In this document: positions 6,407 through 11,844 of the stretch, piece by piece
Layout of the letters: every line of letters starts with the position of its first letter
Numbering within the stretch: the first letter of the stretch is position 1
DNA from: CAKSIN01 sp964423705
Lineage (GTDB): Bacteria > Bacillota > Clostridia > UMGS1810
Assembly: GCA_964423705.1 (NCBI GenBank)
Contig: CAYRGA010000052.1
Span: 1 to 11,844 of the forward strand
Length of the DNA: 11,844 bases
Direction: 5' to 3'
Notes under the pieces: model-generated
Told to the model about the DNA's origin: nothing
The model's input: only the letters and a program-made list of their open reading frames with translations
Database searches by the model: none
Translations under genes and position numbers: made by a program

Positions 6407-8155
6407 TTATATTGAATATTTTTTCTTGTATTTATCGTATCTTTCGGTAAAATCATTCTCACCGTCAGCTTTAACATGGCTGAGATACTCATGTGTTTCA
6501 AAGCTTCCGTGAGCTATCTCTATAAGGCAAACGGCGATGTTTGAGCAGTGGTCGGCTATTCTCTCATAGTTTGTAAGCAAATCGGAAAGTATAAATCCGC
6601 GTTCAACGGTGCAGTCGCCCTCTTTGAGTCTGTGAATATGATTATTTTTGATTTTTCTCTTTAAGCGGTCGATAACCTGCTCCAGCGGTTCAACCTTTTT
6701 TGCAATTTCAAGGTTTTCTGTCACCAAAGCATCTGTGGCAAGATTTAAAATATGACAGACTGCATGTGAGATTACGTCGATGTCATGTCTTGCACTTTCG
6801 GAGAATACGATTCCTTTTTCGTTTATTTCCTTCGCTACCTCCAGAATGTTTACGGAGTGGTCGGATATTCTTTCTACATCGCCTATAACGTGCAGAAGTT
6901 CCATAACTTCCTTACTGTCCTTGTCGGACATATTCTGACCGGCTATTTTTACCAGGTATGTGCTTACCTTATCCTCGTATCTGTCAACCTCGCTCTCGCT
7001 GTCCAATATATCCTGTATTTTACTTTCATCATAGTCGGTTATAAGTGAGGTGGAGGCGAAGATAGAATCTCTGGAAATTTCAGCCATGCCGCATACCAAC
7101 TCACGGCATTTATCTACCGCAAAGGCAGGTATTGATAGGAATCTTTCGTCAAGCGTATCGAAAATATCGGCTTCGTTTTCCTTGCCCTTTATTGTTTTGA
7201 TTGTAAGCTTTTCGATAGCCTTGCAGAAGGGCATGAGAATTATGGTCGAGAAGATATTAAATGATGTATGCACTACAGCTACAGCCATTATGGAAATATC
7301 TTGGCTCATAAAGGCAAAATCCAATATCGAGTGAAGTGCATAGAATATCACTGATACTATGATAACGCCTATCATTTTTATATACAGACATGCAAAGGCT
7401 ACTCGCTTTGACTCAGTATTTCCGCTTATGGATGAAAGTATCGGCGTTATGGTAGTACCGATATTCTGACCAAGAATTATCGGTATAGCAGTCGAATATG
7501 GGATTGAGCAGGTAAGAGTGAGTGCCTGAAGTATTCCCACGGATGCCGATGATGACTGTATAATCGCTGTAAGCAGAGTTCCTGTCAATATACCCATTAC
7601 AGGATTTGAAAACATGATAAGCATTTCGGCAAAGGTCTTGCTGTCTTTGAGTGCGCTCATGGAGTTGCTCATGGTATCCATTCCGAACATAAGAACTGCG
7701 AATCCTATCAAAATCGAACCGATGTTTTTCTTCTTGTCGTTTTTGTTAAGCATAAGCATTAAAACGCCTATTGCCGCAAGTATAGGTGTAAAGGAGGTAG
7801 GCTTAAAGAGTCGAATAAAGAAGCTTTCGCCGTTTATTCCGGATAAGCTTAAAAGCCATGCGGTAACGGTAGTACCGATGTTGGCACCCATTATTATACT
7901 TATGGTCTGTCCGAGCTTCATTATACCTGAGTTTACGAAGCCCACAAGCATAACGGTGGTCGCAGATGACGACTGTATAATGCCGGTCACTATAAATCCC
8001 AGCAAAAATCCCTTTAGTCGGTTTGAGGTAAGTCTGGACAGTATCATTTCAAGCTTACCGCCGGCAAGCTTTTTAAGACCGTCGCCCATTACCTCCATGC
8101 CGTAAAGAAATAACGCCAGTCCGCCAATAAGAGTTAAAATTGAGAAAAAGTTCAT
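6407..8155 (-). CDS. Na+/phosphate symporter with C-terminal PhoU domain (NptA/YjbB type)
   Basis: 582 residues from ATG 8155, five bases after GGAGG; an in-frame TTG 12 bases earlier lacks a ribosome binding site. About the first 330 residues are membrane-spanning and contain the two inverted Na/Pi-cotransporter repeats: QSSSATTV (61-68) with GANIGTT (90-96), and QSSSASVG (200-207) with GQNIGTT (229-235). The paired QSSS motifs line the Na+ and phosphate site in this family. Residues about 345-565 are helical and PhoU-like: two repeats with the VERISDHSVNI and YERIADHCSNI signatures, a cytoplasmic regulatory domain. It moves inorganic phosphate across the membrane, and some bacterial relatives are thought to export it. 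It is read in the same direction as the AraC gene downstream. An upstream promoter and possible phosphate-control sites lie at 8200-8270. Confidence 0.93.
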   Translation of the reverse strand: MNFFSILTLIGGLALFLYGMEVMGDGLKKLAGGKLEMILSRLTSNRLKGFLLGFIVTGIIQSSSATTVMLVGFVNSGIMKLGQTISIIMGANIGTTVTAWLLSLSGINGESFFIRLFKPTSFTPILAAIGVLMLMLNKNDKKKNIGSILIGFAVLMFGMDTMSNSMSALKDSKTFAEMLIMFSNPVMGILTGTLLTAIIQSSSASVGILQALTLTCSIPYSTAIPIILGQNIGTTITPILSSISGNTESKRVAFACLYIKMIGVIIVSVIFYALHSILDFAFMSQDISIMAVAVVHTSFNIFSTIILMPFCKAIEKLTIKTIKGKENEADIFDTLDERFLSIPAFAVDKCRELVCGMAEISRDSIFASTSLITDYDESKIQDILDSESEVDRYEDKVSTYLVKIAGQNMSDKDSKEVMELLHVIGDVERISDHSVNILEVAKEINEKGIVFSESARHDIDVISHAVCHILNLATDALVTENLEIAKKVEPLEQVIDRLKRKIKNNHIHRLKEGDCTVERGFILSDLLTNYERIADHCSNIAVCLIEIAHGSFETHEYLSHVKADGENDFTERYDKYKKKYSI

Positions 8156-8207
8156 AGCATCCTCCAAAATTTCTTTAGTGATAATATATTGTTAATATAC
8201 AATTAAT

Positions 8208-8237
8208 ATTGTAAATCGCCTCATGTTAAATCTGCAA
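8208..8237 (-). promoter_or_regulatory. Candidate promoter of the phosphate symporter gene
   Basis: On the minus strand TTGCAG (8237-8232) and TACAAT (8213-8208) are 18 bases apart, within the very A/T-rich 192-bp gap upstream of the symporter. TTTACA-type hexamers lie around it (minus strand, 8215-8210 and 8264-8259). The call is weak because of the low sequence complexity. Confidence 0.35.
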
Positions 8238-8269
8238 CCCTGTTTATCTTAAATTTATGTAAAGTTTCG

Positions 8270-8344
8270 AAAAAAGTAATGCATACGGGCATTTGCAATG
8301 AATGTTGATAAATTGCTTTACGTCCTGAAATGCATTACTTTTTT
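8270..8344 (-). terminator. Long-loop hairpin terminator of the XRE-cupin-acyl-CoA synthetase gene
   Basis: AAAAAAGTAATGCAT (8270-8284) and ATGCATTACTTTTTT (8330-8344) are perfect inverted repeats. On the minus strand the hairpin begins three bases after the synthetase stop codon and ends in a run of six T. The 45-base loop contains a further small pair (GCAAT/ATTGC). The outer A/T flanks make it symmetric, so it could act in both directions, although no plus-strand gene approaches it. Confidence 0.65.
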
Positions 8345-8347
8345 AAA

Positions 8348-10636
8348 TTAAAGTTTTGCTCTTATGATTTTTCCGCTGGTGGTTTTCGGAAGGCTTTCCT
8401 TAAATTCCACAATACGCGGATATTTATACGGAGCGGTGTTTTCCTTTACATACATTTGTATTTCTTTTTTGAGTTCGTCGCTTGGTGTGGTGTCTTTCGT
8501 AAGAACGATGCTGGCTTTTACCACCTGACCTCGGATTTCATCGGGAGCTGCGGAAACGCCGCATTCAACTACGTAAGGAAGCTCCATGATGACGCTTTCG
8601 ATTTCAAAGGGTCCTATGCGGTAACCGGATGATTTGATAACATCGTCTATTCTTCCTACGTAGAAGAAGAAACCGTCCTCATCCTTGTATGCGACATCGC
8701 CCGTGTGATAAAGGCCGTCGTGCCATGCTTCCTGAGTTTTTTCGGGGTCCTTGTAGTATCCTTTGAAAAGACCGCAAGGTATTTTTTCGGAGGTGCGGAT
8801 TACAATTTCGCCGTTTTCGCCCACGGGTACACTGTTTCCGTCCGGGTCTACGATGTCAACGTCGTAAAGCGGAACCGGCTTTCCCATAGATCCGAGCTTA
8901 TATTCGTTACCGAAAAGGTTTCCTATAATACAGGTCGTTTCACTTTGCCCGAAGCCCTCCATGACCTTAAGACCGGTGAGCTTTTCGAGCTGGCGGAATA
9001 CTTCGGGATTGAGTGCTTCTCCGGCTATGGTGGCATGTTGAACGGAGGACATATCATACTTTGTCAAATCCTCTTTTATTAACATTCTGTACATTGTGGG
9101 CGGAGCACAGAATGTGGTGATGCCGTACTGCGCGAATAACGGCAGAATATCTGCAGCATCAAATTTGTCGAAATCGTATACGAATATTGCCGCTTCGCAA
9201 AGCCACTGACCGTAAATCTTTCCCCATGCTGCCTTTGCCCAGCCGGTATCCGAGATTGTGAGGTGCAGACCGTTTGGATCAACACAGTGCCAGTAATTCG
9301 CAGTGTGGAAGTGTCCGAGTGGGTATTTATAGCTGTGAAGAGCCATTTTCGGATTTCCTGTAGTACCCGAGGTGAAATACATAAGCATGCTGTCCTCGCC
9401 GCACGGTGAATCGGCACTTCTTTCAAACACATCATTATATGCAGTTATTTCTTTATCAAAATTGTGCCAGCCTTCTCTTTCACCACCGACCATAATTTTG
9501 GTTTTGAGCATTTCGGCATTTTTCGCTCCCAGGTCGGCTTGATGCGCGATATCGCCGTCCGCACTGCAAAGTATGGCACTTACGCCTGCGGCATTGAAGC
9601 GGTATTCGTAGTCATGTGCCTGAAGGAGATTTGTGGCAGGGATAGCCACCGCACCTATTTTGTGAAGTGCCAGAATAGCTATCCAAAATTGATAATGTCT
9701 TTTTAAAACGAGCATTACCATATCGCCCTTTTTAATTCCGAGTGATGTAAAATAGTTGGCACATTTTGCCGATTCGCGTTTTAAATCCATAAATGTAAAG
9801 CGACGCTCTGTTTTGTCTTTTGACAGATGAAGCATTGCAAGCTTGTCCGGAGTTCTGTCGGCAATTTTATCTATAATGTCAAAAGCAAAATTGAATTTGT
9901 CCTCGTTTTTGAAATTAATCTCAATAAGTGCGCCTTTGTCATTTTCCTTGGTGTCAATAAAGTCGCGGTATACTCTCTTGTACTGCTGATGCGGCTTAAA
10001 GCTTCCGGTTTTGATTTCCTCCTTGGCATTTAAATTTTCAGTGCTTTGCTCGCCGTGGAGCACAATAGCATAAAATTCGCAGTCGGTTCCTCCTACGGCA
10101 ATCATTCCGTGCGGAGTGGAGCTGTCAAAGTATACCGAATCTCCCGCATTCAGTATTTCTGTGTGGCTTCCTATCTGAACCTTAAGTGAGCCCTTAAGGA
10201 CAATGTCACATTCCTGCCCGATATGCGTGGTAAGTTCAATGTCGCGTCTTTCGGCATTTTCGTCGTATATGCAATTTACGTACAGCGGTTCGGAAACTCT
10301 GTTTTTAAATGCTGAGGCAAGGTTGTAATAAACCATTCCGTGTGCTTGGTCAATTTTCTGTCCTTCGCCGCTTCGGGTCACTGTATATGATTTGAGGGTG
10401 GAGCTTACACCTTCGATAATATCGGTGACACCTACTCTGAAAGCAAGTGCGCATCTGTAAATAAATGCAAAGCTTAAATCATGTGTGCCGGCTTCGCAAG
10501 CTATGTACTCTTCCTTTGAAACGCCGGTAAGTTTCGCCATGGTTTCAACGGAAATGCCGTCTATATGGCGTAGCTCCTTAATTCTTGCCGCAACCTCACT
10601 GATTTTAAAATCAAGGCCGGTTATTTTTTCTTCCAT
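8348..10636 (-). CDS. XRE-cupin regulator fused to an AMP-forming acyl-CoA synthetase
   Basis: 762 residues. ATG 10636 follows GGAGG by seven bases. Residues about 12-66 are an XRE helix-turn-helix (ISEVAARIKELRHIDG; SVETMAKLTGVSKEEYIACE). Residues about 118-195 are a cupin with H138 and STPHG (173-177). Residues about 240-762 are a full-length acyl-CoA synthetase: TSGTTGNPK (422-430) for ATP phosphate binding, EGFGQSE (560-566), YHTGD (643-647), the hinge region KSSGYRIGP (668-676) and the catalytic lysine K756 in KTTSGKIIR. The adenylation half looks fully competent. The sequence around WGKIYGQWLCEA (471-482) resembles medium-chain acyl-CoA synthetases, which make acyl-CoA from a carboxylate, ATP and CoA. 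A T-box leader controls it. The acid may be branched-chain or aromatic (inference). No frameshift or internal start signal is visible between the regulator and enzyme parts. Confidence 0.9.
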   Translation of the reverse strand: MEEKITGLDFKISEVAARIKELRHIDGISVETMAKLTGVSKEEYIACEAGTHDLSFAFIYRCALAFRVGVTDIIEGVSSTLKSYTVTRSGEGQKIDQAHGMVYYNLASAFKNRVSEPLYVNCIYDENAERRDIELTTHIGQECDIVLKGSLKVQIGSHTEILNAGDSVYFDSSTPHGMIAVGGTDCEFYAIVLHGEQSTENLNAKEEIKTGSFKPHQQYKRVYRDFIDTKENDKGALIEINFKNEDKFNFAFDIIDKIADRTPDKLAMLHLSKDKTERRFTFMDLKRESAKCANYFTSLGIKKGDMVMLVLKRHYQFWIAILALHKIGAVAIPATNLLQAHDYEYRFNAAGVSAILCSADGDIAHQADLGAKNAEMLKTKIMVGGEREGWHNFDKEITAYNDVFERSADSPCGEDSMLMYFTSGTTGNPKMALHSYKYPLGHFHTANYWHCVDPNGLHLTISDTGWAKAAWGKIYGQWLCEAAIFVYDFDKFDAADILPLFAQYGITTFCAPPTMYRMLIKEDLTKYDMSSVQHATIAGEALNPEVFRQLEKLTGLKVMEGFGQSETTCIIGNLFGNEYKLGSMGKPVPLYDVDIVDPDGNSVPVGENGEIVIRTSEKIPCGLFKGYYKDPEKTQEAWHDGLYHTGDVAYKDEDGFFFYVGRIDDVIKSSGYRIGPFEIESVIMELPYVVECGVSAAPDEIRGQVVKASIVLTKDTTPSDELKKEIQMYVKENTAPYKYPRIVEFKESLPKTTSGKIIRAKL

Positions 10637-10663
10637 ATATATACCTCCAGTAATTATCTTTGA

Positions 10664-10943
10664 GAAAACAAAAACTCGCCTCAAAGACTGATTTTCTTTG
10701 AGACGAGTATAAATTCAATACCCGCGGTACCACTCAAATTGCATCGGCTGTTAGACCGATACCGCTTCAGACTCTATCAAGCCCTATGCACTTACGCAGC
10801 ATTCTCGGAAAGGTTCTAGTCACCGCTTGCGGCTTTCTTCCTTTCAACTCGGGAGCTACAGCTTGTCGCTCTGCGACGGTGACTCGCACCAACCGTCACT
10901 TCTCTCTGCCGCCTTGGCGATAGCACTCTCCTTCAAGGTTGTT
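10664..10943 (-). ncRNA. T-box leader (tRNA-sensing riboswitch) upstream of the XRE-cupin-acyl-CoA synthetase gene
   Basis: Reading the minus strand, Stem I begins with CCUUGAAGGAGAGUG, has the conserved AGAGAG bulge and the GGUUGGUGCGAG distal loop (GUGAC/GUCAC stem), and closes with CUCCCGAGUUGAAAGG. The T-box core GAGUGGUACCGCGG lies at 10735-10722. The antiterminator pairs exactly: UUUGAG (10738-10733) with CUCAAA (10702-10697), bulge UGGUACC (10732-10726), GCGGGUAU (10725-10718) with AUACUCGU (10710-10703). The competing terminator pairs CUCGUCUCAAAG with CUUUGAGGCGAG (10686-10675), followed by a T-rich tract to 10665. So uncharged tRNA should permit read-through into the synthetase gene. 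The specifier codon lies within 10856-10867 but I cannot fix its frame. UGGU predicts an A73 discriminator (Val, Leu or Ala, not Cys). Confidence 0.95.
10674..10708 (-). terminator. Conditional terminator of the T-box leader
   Basis: A 13-bp stem with one G-U wobble, arms 10696-10708 and 10674-10686, is followed on the minus strand by TTTGTTTT. Its 5' arm is shared with the antiterminator, so the two folds exclude each other. Confidence 0.9.
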
Positions 10944-10949
10944 ACAGAT

Positions 10950-10978
10950 ATTTTATCATGTTATTTAATAAATGTCAA
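10950..10978 (-). promoter_or_regulatory. Promoter of the T-box leader
   Basis: On the minus strand TTGACA (10978-10973) and TAAAAT (10955-10950) are 17 bases apart, with TGA in front of the -10 (extended -10). The expected start is near 10943, just ahead of Stem I. Confidence 0.85.
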
Positions 10979-10986
10979 CATTTATT
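10967..10986. repeat. 20-bp perfect palindrome across the -35 box of the T-box promoter
   Basis: AATAAATG-TCAA-CATTTATT has 8-bp arms that are exact reverse complements. The TTGACA -35 hexamer (10973-10978, minus) lies in its centre, the usual place for a repressor site. The XRE domain encoded downstream or the divergent Rrf2 protein are candidate ligands (inference). Confidence 0.6.
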
Positions 10987-11020
10987 TTCCAAGTTATATT
11001 TAAAAATTATTATCTTTTGA

Positions 11021-11049
11021 TTGAAAAAATCCGAAATGTGTGTTATTAT
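11021..11049 (+). promoter_or_regulatory. Promoter of the Rrf2-family regulator gene
   Basis: TTGAAA (11021-11026) and TATTAT (11044-11049) are 17 bases apart, with TGT just before the -10 (extended -10). Start expected near 11056, giving a leader of about 20 bases. Confidence 0.65.
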
Positions 11050-11074
11050 ATCATAAGAAACGGAGGGATTCTGT

Positions 11075-11512
11075 ATGAAGATTTCCACAAAAGGAAGATA
11101 TGCATTGCGCTTGCTTATAGATTTGGCTGAACATCAAAACGAAGGATTTGTATCGCTGAAGGCGGTATCGCAGCGGCAGGATATTTCAAAAAAATATCTT
11201 GAACAAATTGTACCGATGCTTAATCGTTTCCGCATATTGCAGACAAATCGTGGGTTTCAGGGGGGGTATCGCCTTTCAAAAAAACCGAGTGAGTATACAG
11301 TGGGAGAGATTTTGCGCATTACAGAGGGGAATCTTGCGCCGGTATCATGCATGCAGCAAACACCAAATGAGTGCAGCCGCATGCAAAGCTGCCCCACGCT
11401 TTTTATATGGGAAGGTCTGTATGATGTAATAACCGATTATTTGGATTCCATAACCTTGCAGGATATCTTAAATAAAATGCAGGATAGCGCAGATAACAGC
11501 TATATTATATAA
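11075..11512 (+). CDS. Rrf2-family (IscR-like) transcriptional regulator with cysteine cluster
   Basis: 145 residues, typical for the family. ATG 11075 follows GGAGGG (11062-11067) by seven bases. The N-terminus MKISTKGRYALRLLIDLA and the winged-helix (SLKAVSQRQDISKKYLEQI, then GGYRLSK at 63-69) are standard Rrf2. Three cysteines, C92, C100 and C106 (C-x7-C-x5-C), occupy the place of the 2Fe-2S ligands of IscR (C92, C98, C104 in E. coli), unlike CymR, which lacks them. It probably reads Fe-S cluster status or redox state and controls cysteine or Fe-S genes (inference). In many Clostridia a cysteine desulfurase gene follows; here only a nine-codon reading frame follows, then tRNA genes. It diverges from the T-box leader, sharing about 70 bp between the two promoters. 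Confidence 0.92.
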   Translation: MKISTKGRYALRLLIDLAEHQNEGFVSLKAVSQRQDISKKYLEQIVPMLNRFRILQTNRGFQGGYRLSKKPSEYTVGEILRITEGNLAPVSCMQQTPNECSRMQSCPTLFIWEGLYDVITDYLDSITLQDILNKMQDSADNSYII

Positions 11513-11534
11513 CGGAATTAGGAGGTTTCCGAAT

Positions 11535-11561
11535 ATGGCTTTCGCAGTAAATGCAGTTTGA
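11535..11561 (+). other. Nine-codon mini-ORF with strong ribosome binding site, possible gene remnant
   Basis: AGGAGG (11520-11525) stands nine bases before ATG 11535, which opens MAFAVNAV and then TGA (11559-11561). If the TGA is skipped, the frame continues for 15 sense codons (KFIVAFALRIYYKKI) to another TGA at 11607-11609, giving a short hydrophobic peptide. It may be a nonsense-interrupted small membrane peptide, a leader peptide, or chance. TGA is a normal stop here, because it ends the DUF4432-like gene at 5347. The rest of 11513-11627 is A/T-rich, with no other gene seen. Confidence 0.3.
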
Positions 11562-11627
11562 AAATTCATTGTTGCATTTGCCTTGAGAATTTATTATAAA
11601 AAAATTTGAAAATATTGCAATAAATAC

Positions 11628-11656
11628 TTGACAAAATTGAAGTTTTAAGATATTAT
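11628..11656 (+). promoter_or_regulatory. Promoter of the tRNA-Arg/tRNA-Pro cluster
   Basis: TTGACA (11628-11633) and TATTAT (11651-11656) are 17 bases apart. Transcription would begin near 11663, about 19 bases before tRNA-Arg. Confidence 0.85.
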
Positions 11657-11681
11657 ATTATAAGTGCTTTAGTGGTTATAT

Positions 11682-11758
11682 GCGCCTATAGCTCAGTAGG
11701 ATAGAGCGAACGCCTCCTAAGCGTTAGGCCGGTGGTTCGAATCCACTTAGGCGCGCCA
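11682..11758 (+). tRNA. tRNA-Arg (anticodon CCU)
   Basis: Acceptor GCGCCTA pairs with TAGGCGC; discriminator G and encoded CCA follow. The D stem is GCTC/GAGC. The anticodon stem is AACGC/GCGTT with loop CTCCTAA, so the anticodon is CCU, which reads AGG. The T arm is GGTGG-TTCGAAT-CCACT. All 77 bases including CCA fit the cloverleaf. Confidence 0.97.
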
Positions 11759-11768
11759 ATATATTTTT

Positions 11769-11844
11769 CGGGGTGTAGCGCAGTTGGTAGCGCACCAGAC
11801 TGGGGGTCTGGGGGCCGTGGGTTCAAGTCCCGTCACTCCGACCA
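11769..11844 (+). tRNA. tRNA-Pro (anticodon GGG)
   Basis: Acceptor CGGGGTG pairs with CACTCCG (one G-T), beginning with C1 as bacterial proline tRNAs do. Discriminator A and encoded CCA reach the last base of the window. The D stem is GCGC/GCGC. The anticodon stem is CCAGA/TCTGG with loop CTGGGGG, so the anticodon is GGG. The T arm is GTGGG-TTCAAGT-CCCGT. The gap of 10 bases after tRNA-Arg implies one precursor, possibly with more tRNAs beyond the edge. Confidence 0.97.

Noticed and set aside
7614..8105. 163-codon plus-strand frame inside the phosphate symporter gene
   Set aside because: It is an antisense shadow of the QSSS/GANIGTT membrane region; the hydrophobic composition mirrors the real gene and there is no start signal.
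10856..10867. T-box read as a cysteine-specific leader (UGU specifier)
   Set aside because: The register permits it, but the UGGU bulge calls for an A73 discriminator, whereas bacterial tRNA-Cys has U73. A Cys assignment is therefore not claimed.
11535..11609. Selenocysteine read-through of the in-frame TGA in the mini-ORF
   Set aside because: No SECIS-like hairpin is visible directly after the TGA, and the region is A/T-rich and unstructured.
1..11844. CRISPR arrays, insertion sequences, integrases or phage genes
   Set aside because: No regularly spaced direct repeats, transposase or integrase motifs were seen. The tRNA genes at the right edge could serve as attachment sites, but no duplicated tRNA end is present in the window.

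Overview
The window looks like the chromosome of a low-to-mid GC Clostridia-type Firmicute, probably a gut anaerobe. The signs are strong AGGAGG ribosome binding sites, TTGACA/TATAAT-type promoters, a T-box leader RNA, a cysteine-containing Rrf2 regulator and AraC/cupin regulators beside carbohydrate-type enzymes. I have no database access. Family names come from motifs I can read, and the genus is not determined.

Layout. Positions 1-569 (-) hold the N-terminal part of a glycoside-hydrolase-like protein that runs off the left edge. It diverges from an AraC-type regulator (708-1550, +) across fully overlapping back-to-back promoters. Next comes a four-gene + strand operon (1865-5347), closed by a clear intrinsic terminator: a creatinase-like M24 protein with altered metal ligands, a small protein of the Anabaena sensory rhodopsin transducer (ASRT) fold, a creatininase-family amidohydrolase, and a DUF4432/aldose-1-epimerase-like protein. 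A second AraC regulator (5453-6328, -) faces the operon and lies just downstream of a Na+/phosphate symporter with a PhoU tail (6407-8155, -). A 15-bp perfect inverted repeat separates those two.

Positions 8348-10636 (-) encode a 762-aa fusion: an XRE helix-turn-helix, a cupin, and a complete acyl-CoA synthetase with all adenylation motifs. Upstream of it is a full T-box riboswitch (about 10664-10943, -). I can pair its Stem I, its UGGUACC bulge antiterminator and its mutually exclusive terminator base by base. Its promoter carries a 20-bp palindrome across the -35 box. Divergent from it is an IscR-like Rrf2 regulator (11075-11512, +), then a nine-codon mini-ORF with a strong ribosome binding site, then tRNA-Arg(CCU) and tRNA-Pro(GGG) behind a strong promoter.

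How it may fit together (inference). The left half looks like an AraC-controlled locus for an unidentified small amide, guanidino or amino-sugar type compound: a creatinase-fold enzyme, a creatininase-fold enzyme, a small-molecule-binding ASRT domain and a sugar-epimerase fold in one transcript, next to a glycan-type enzyme. The right half looks like an amino-acid-starvation-controlled acyl-CoA synthetase. It could activate a (branched-chain?) carboxylic acid so that an amino acid can be made by reductive carboxylation, with tRNA sensing by the T-box and small-molecule sensing by the protein's own XRE-cupin module.
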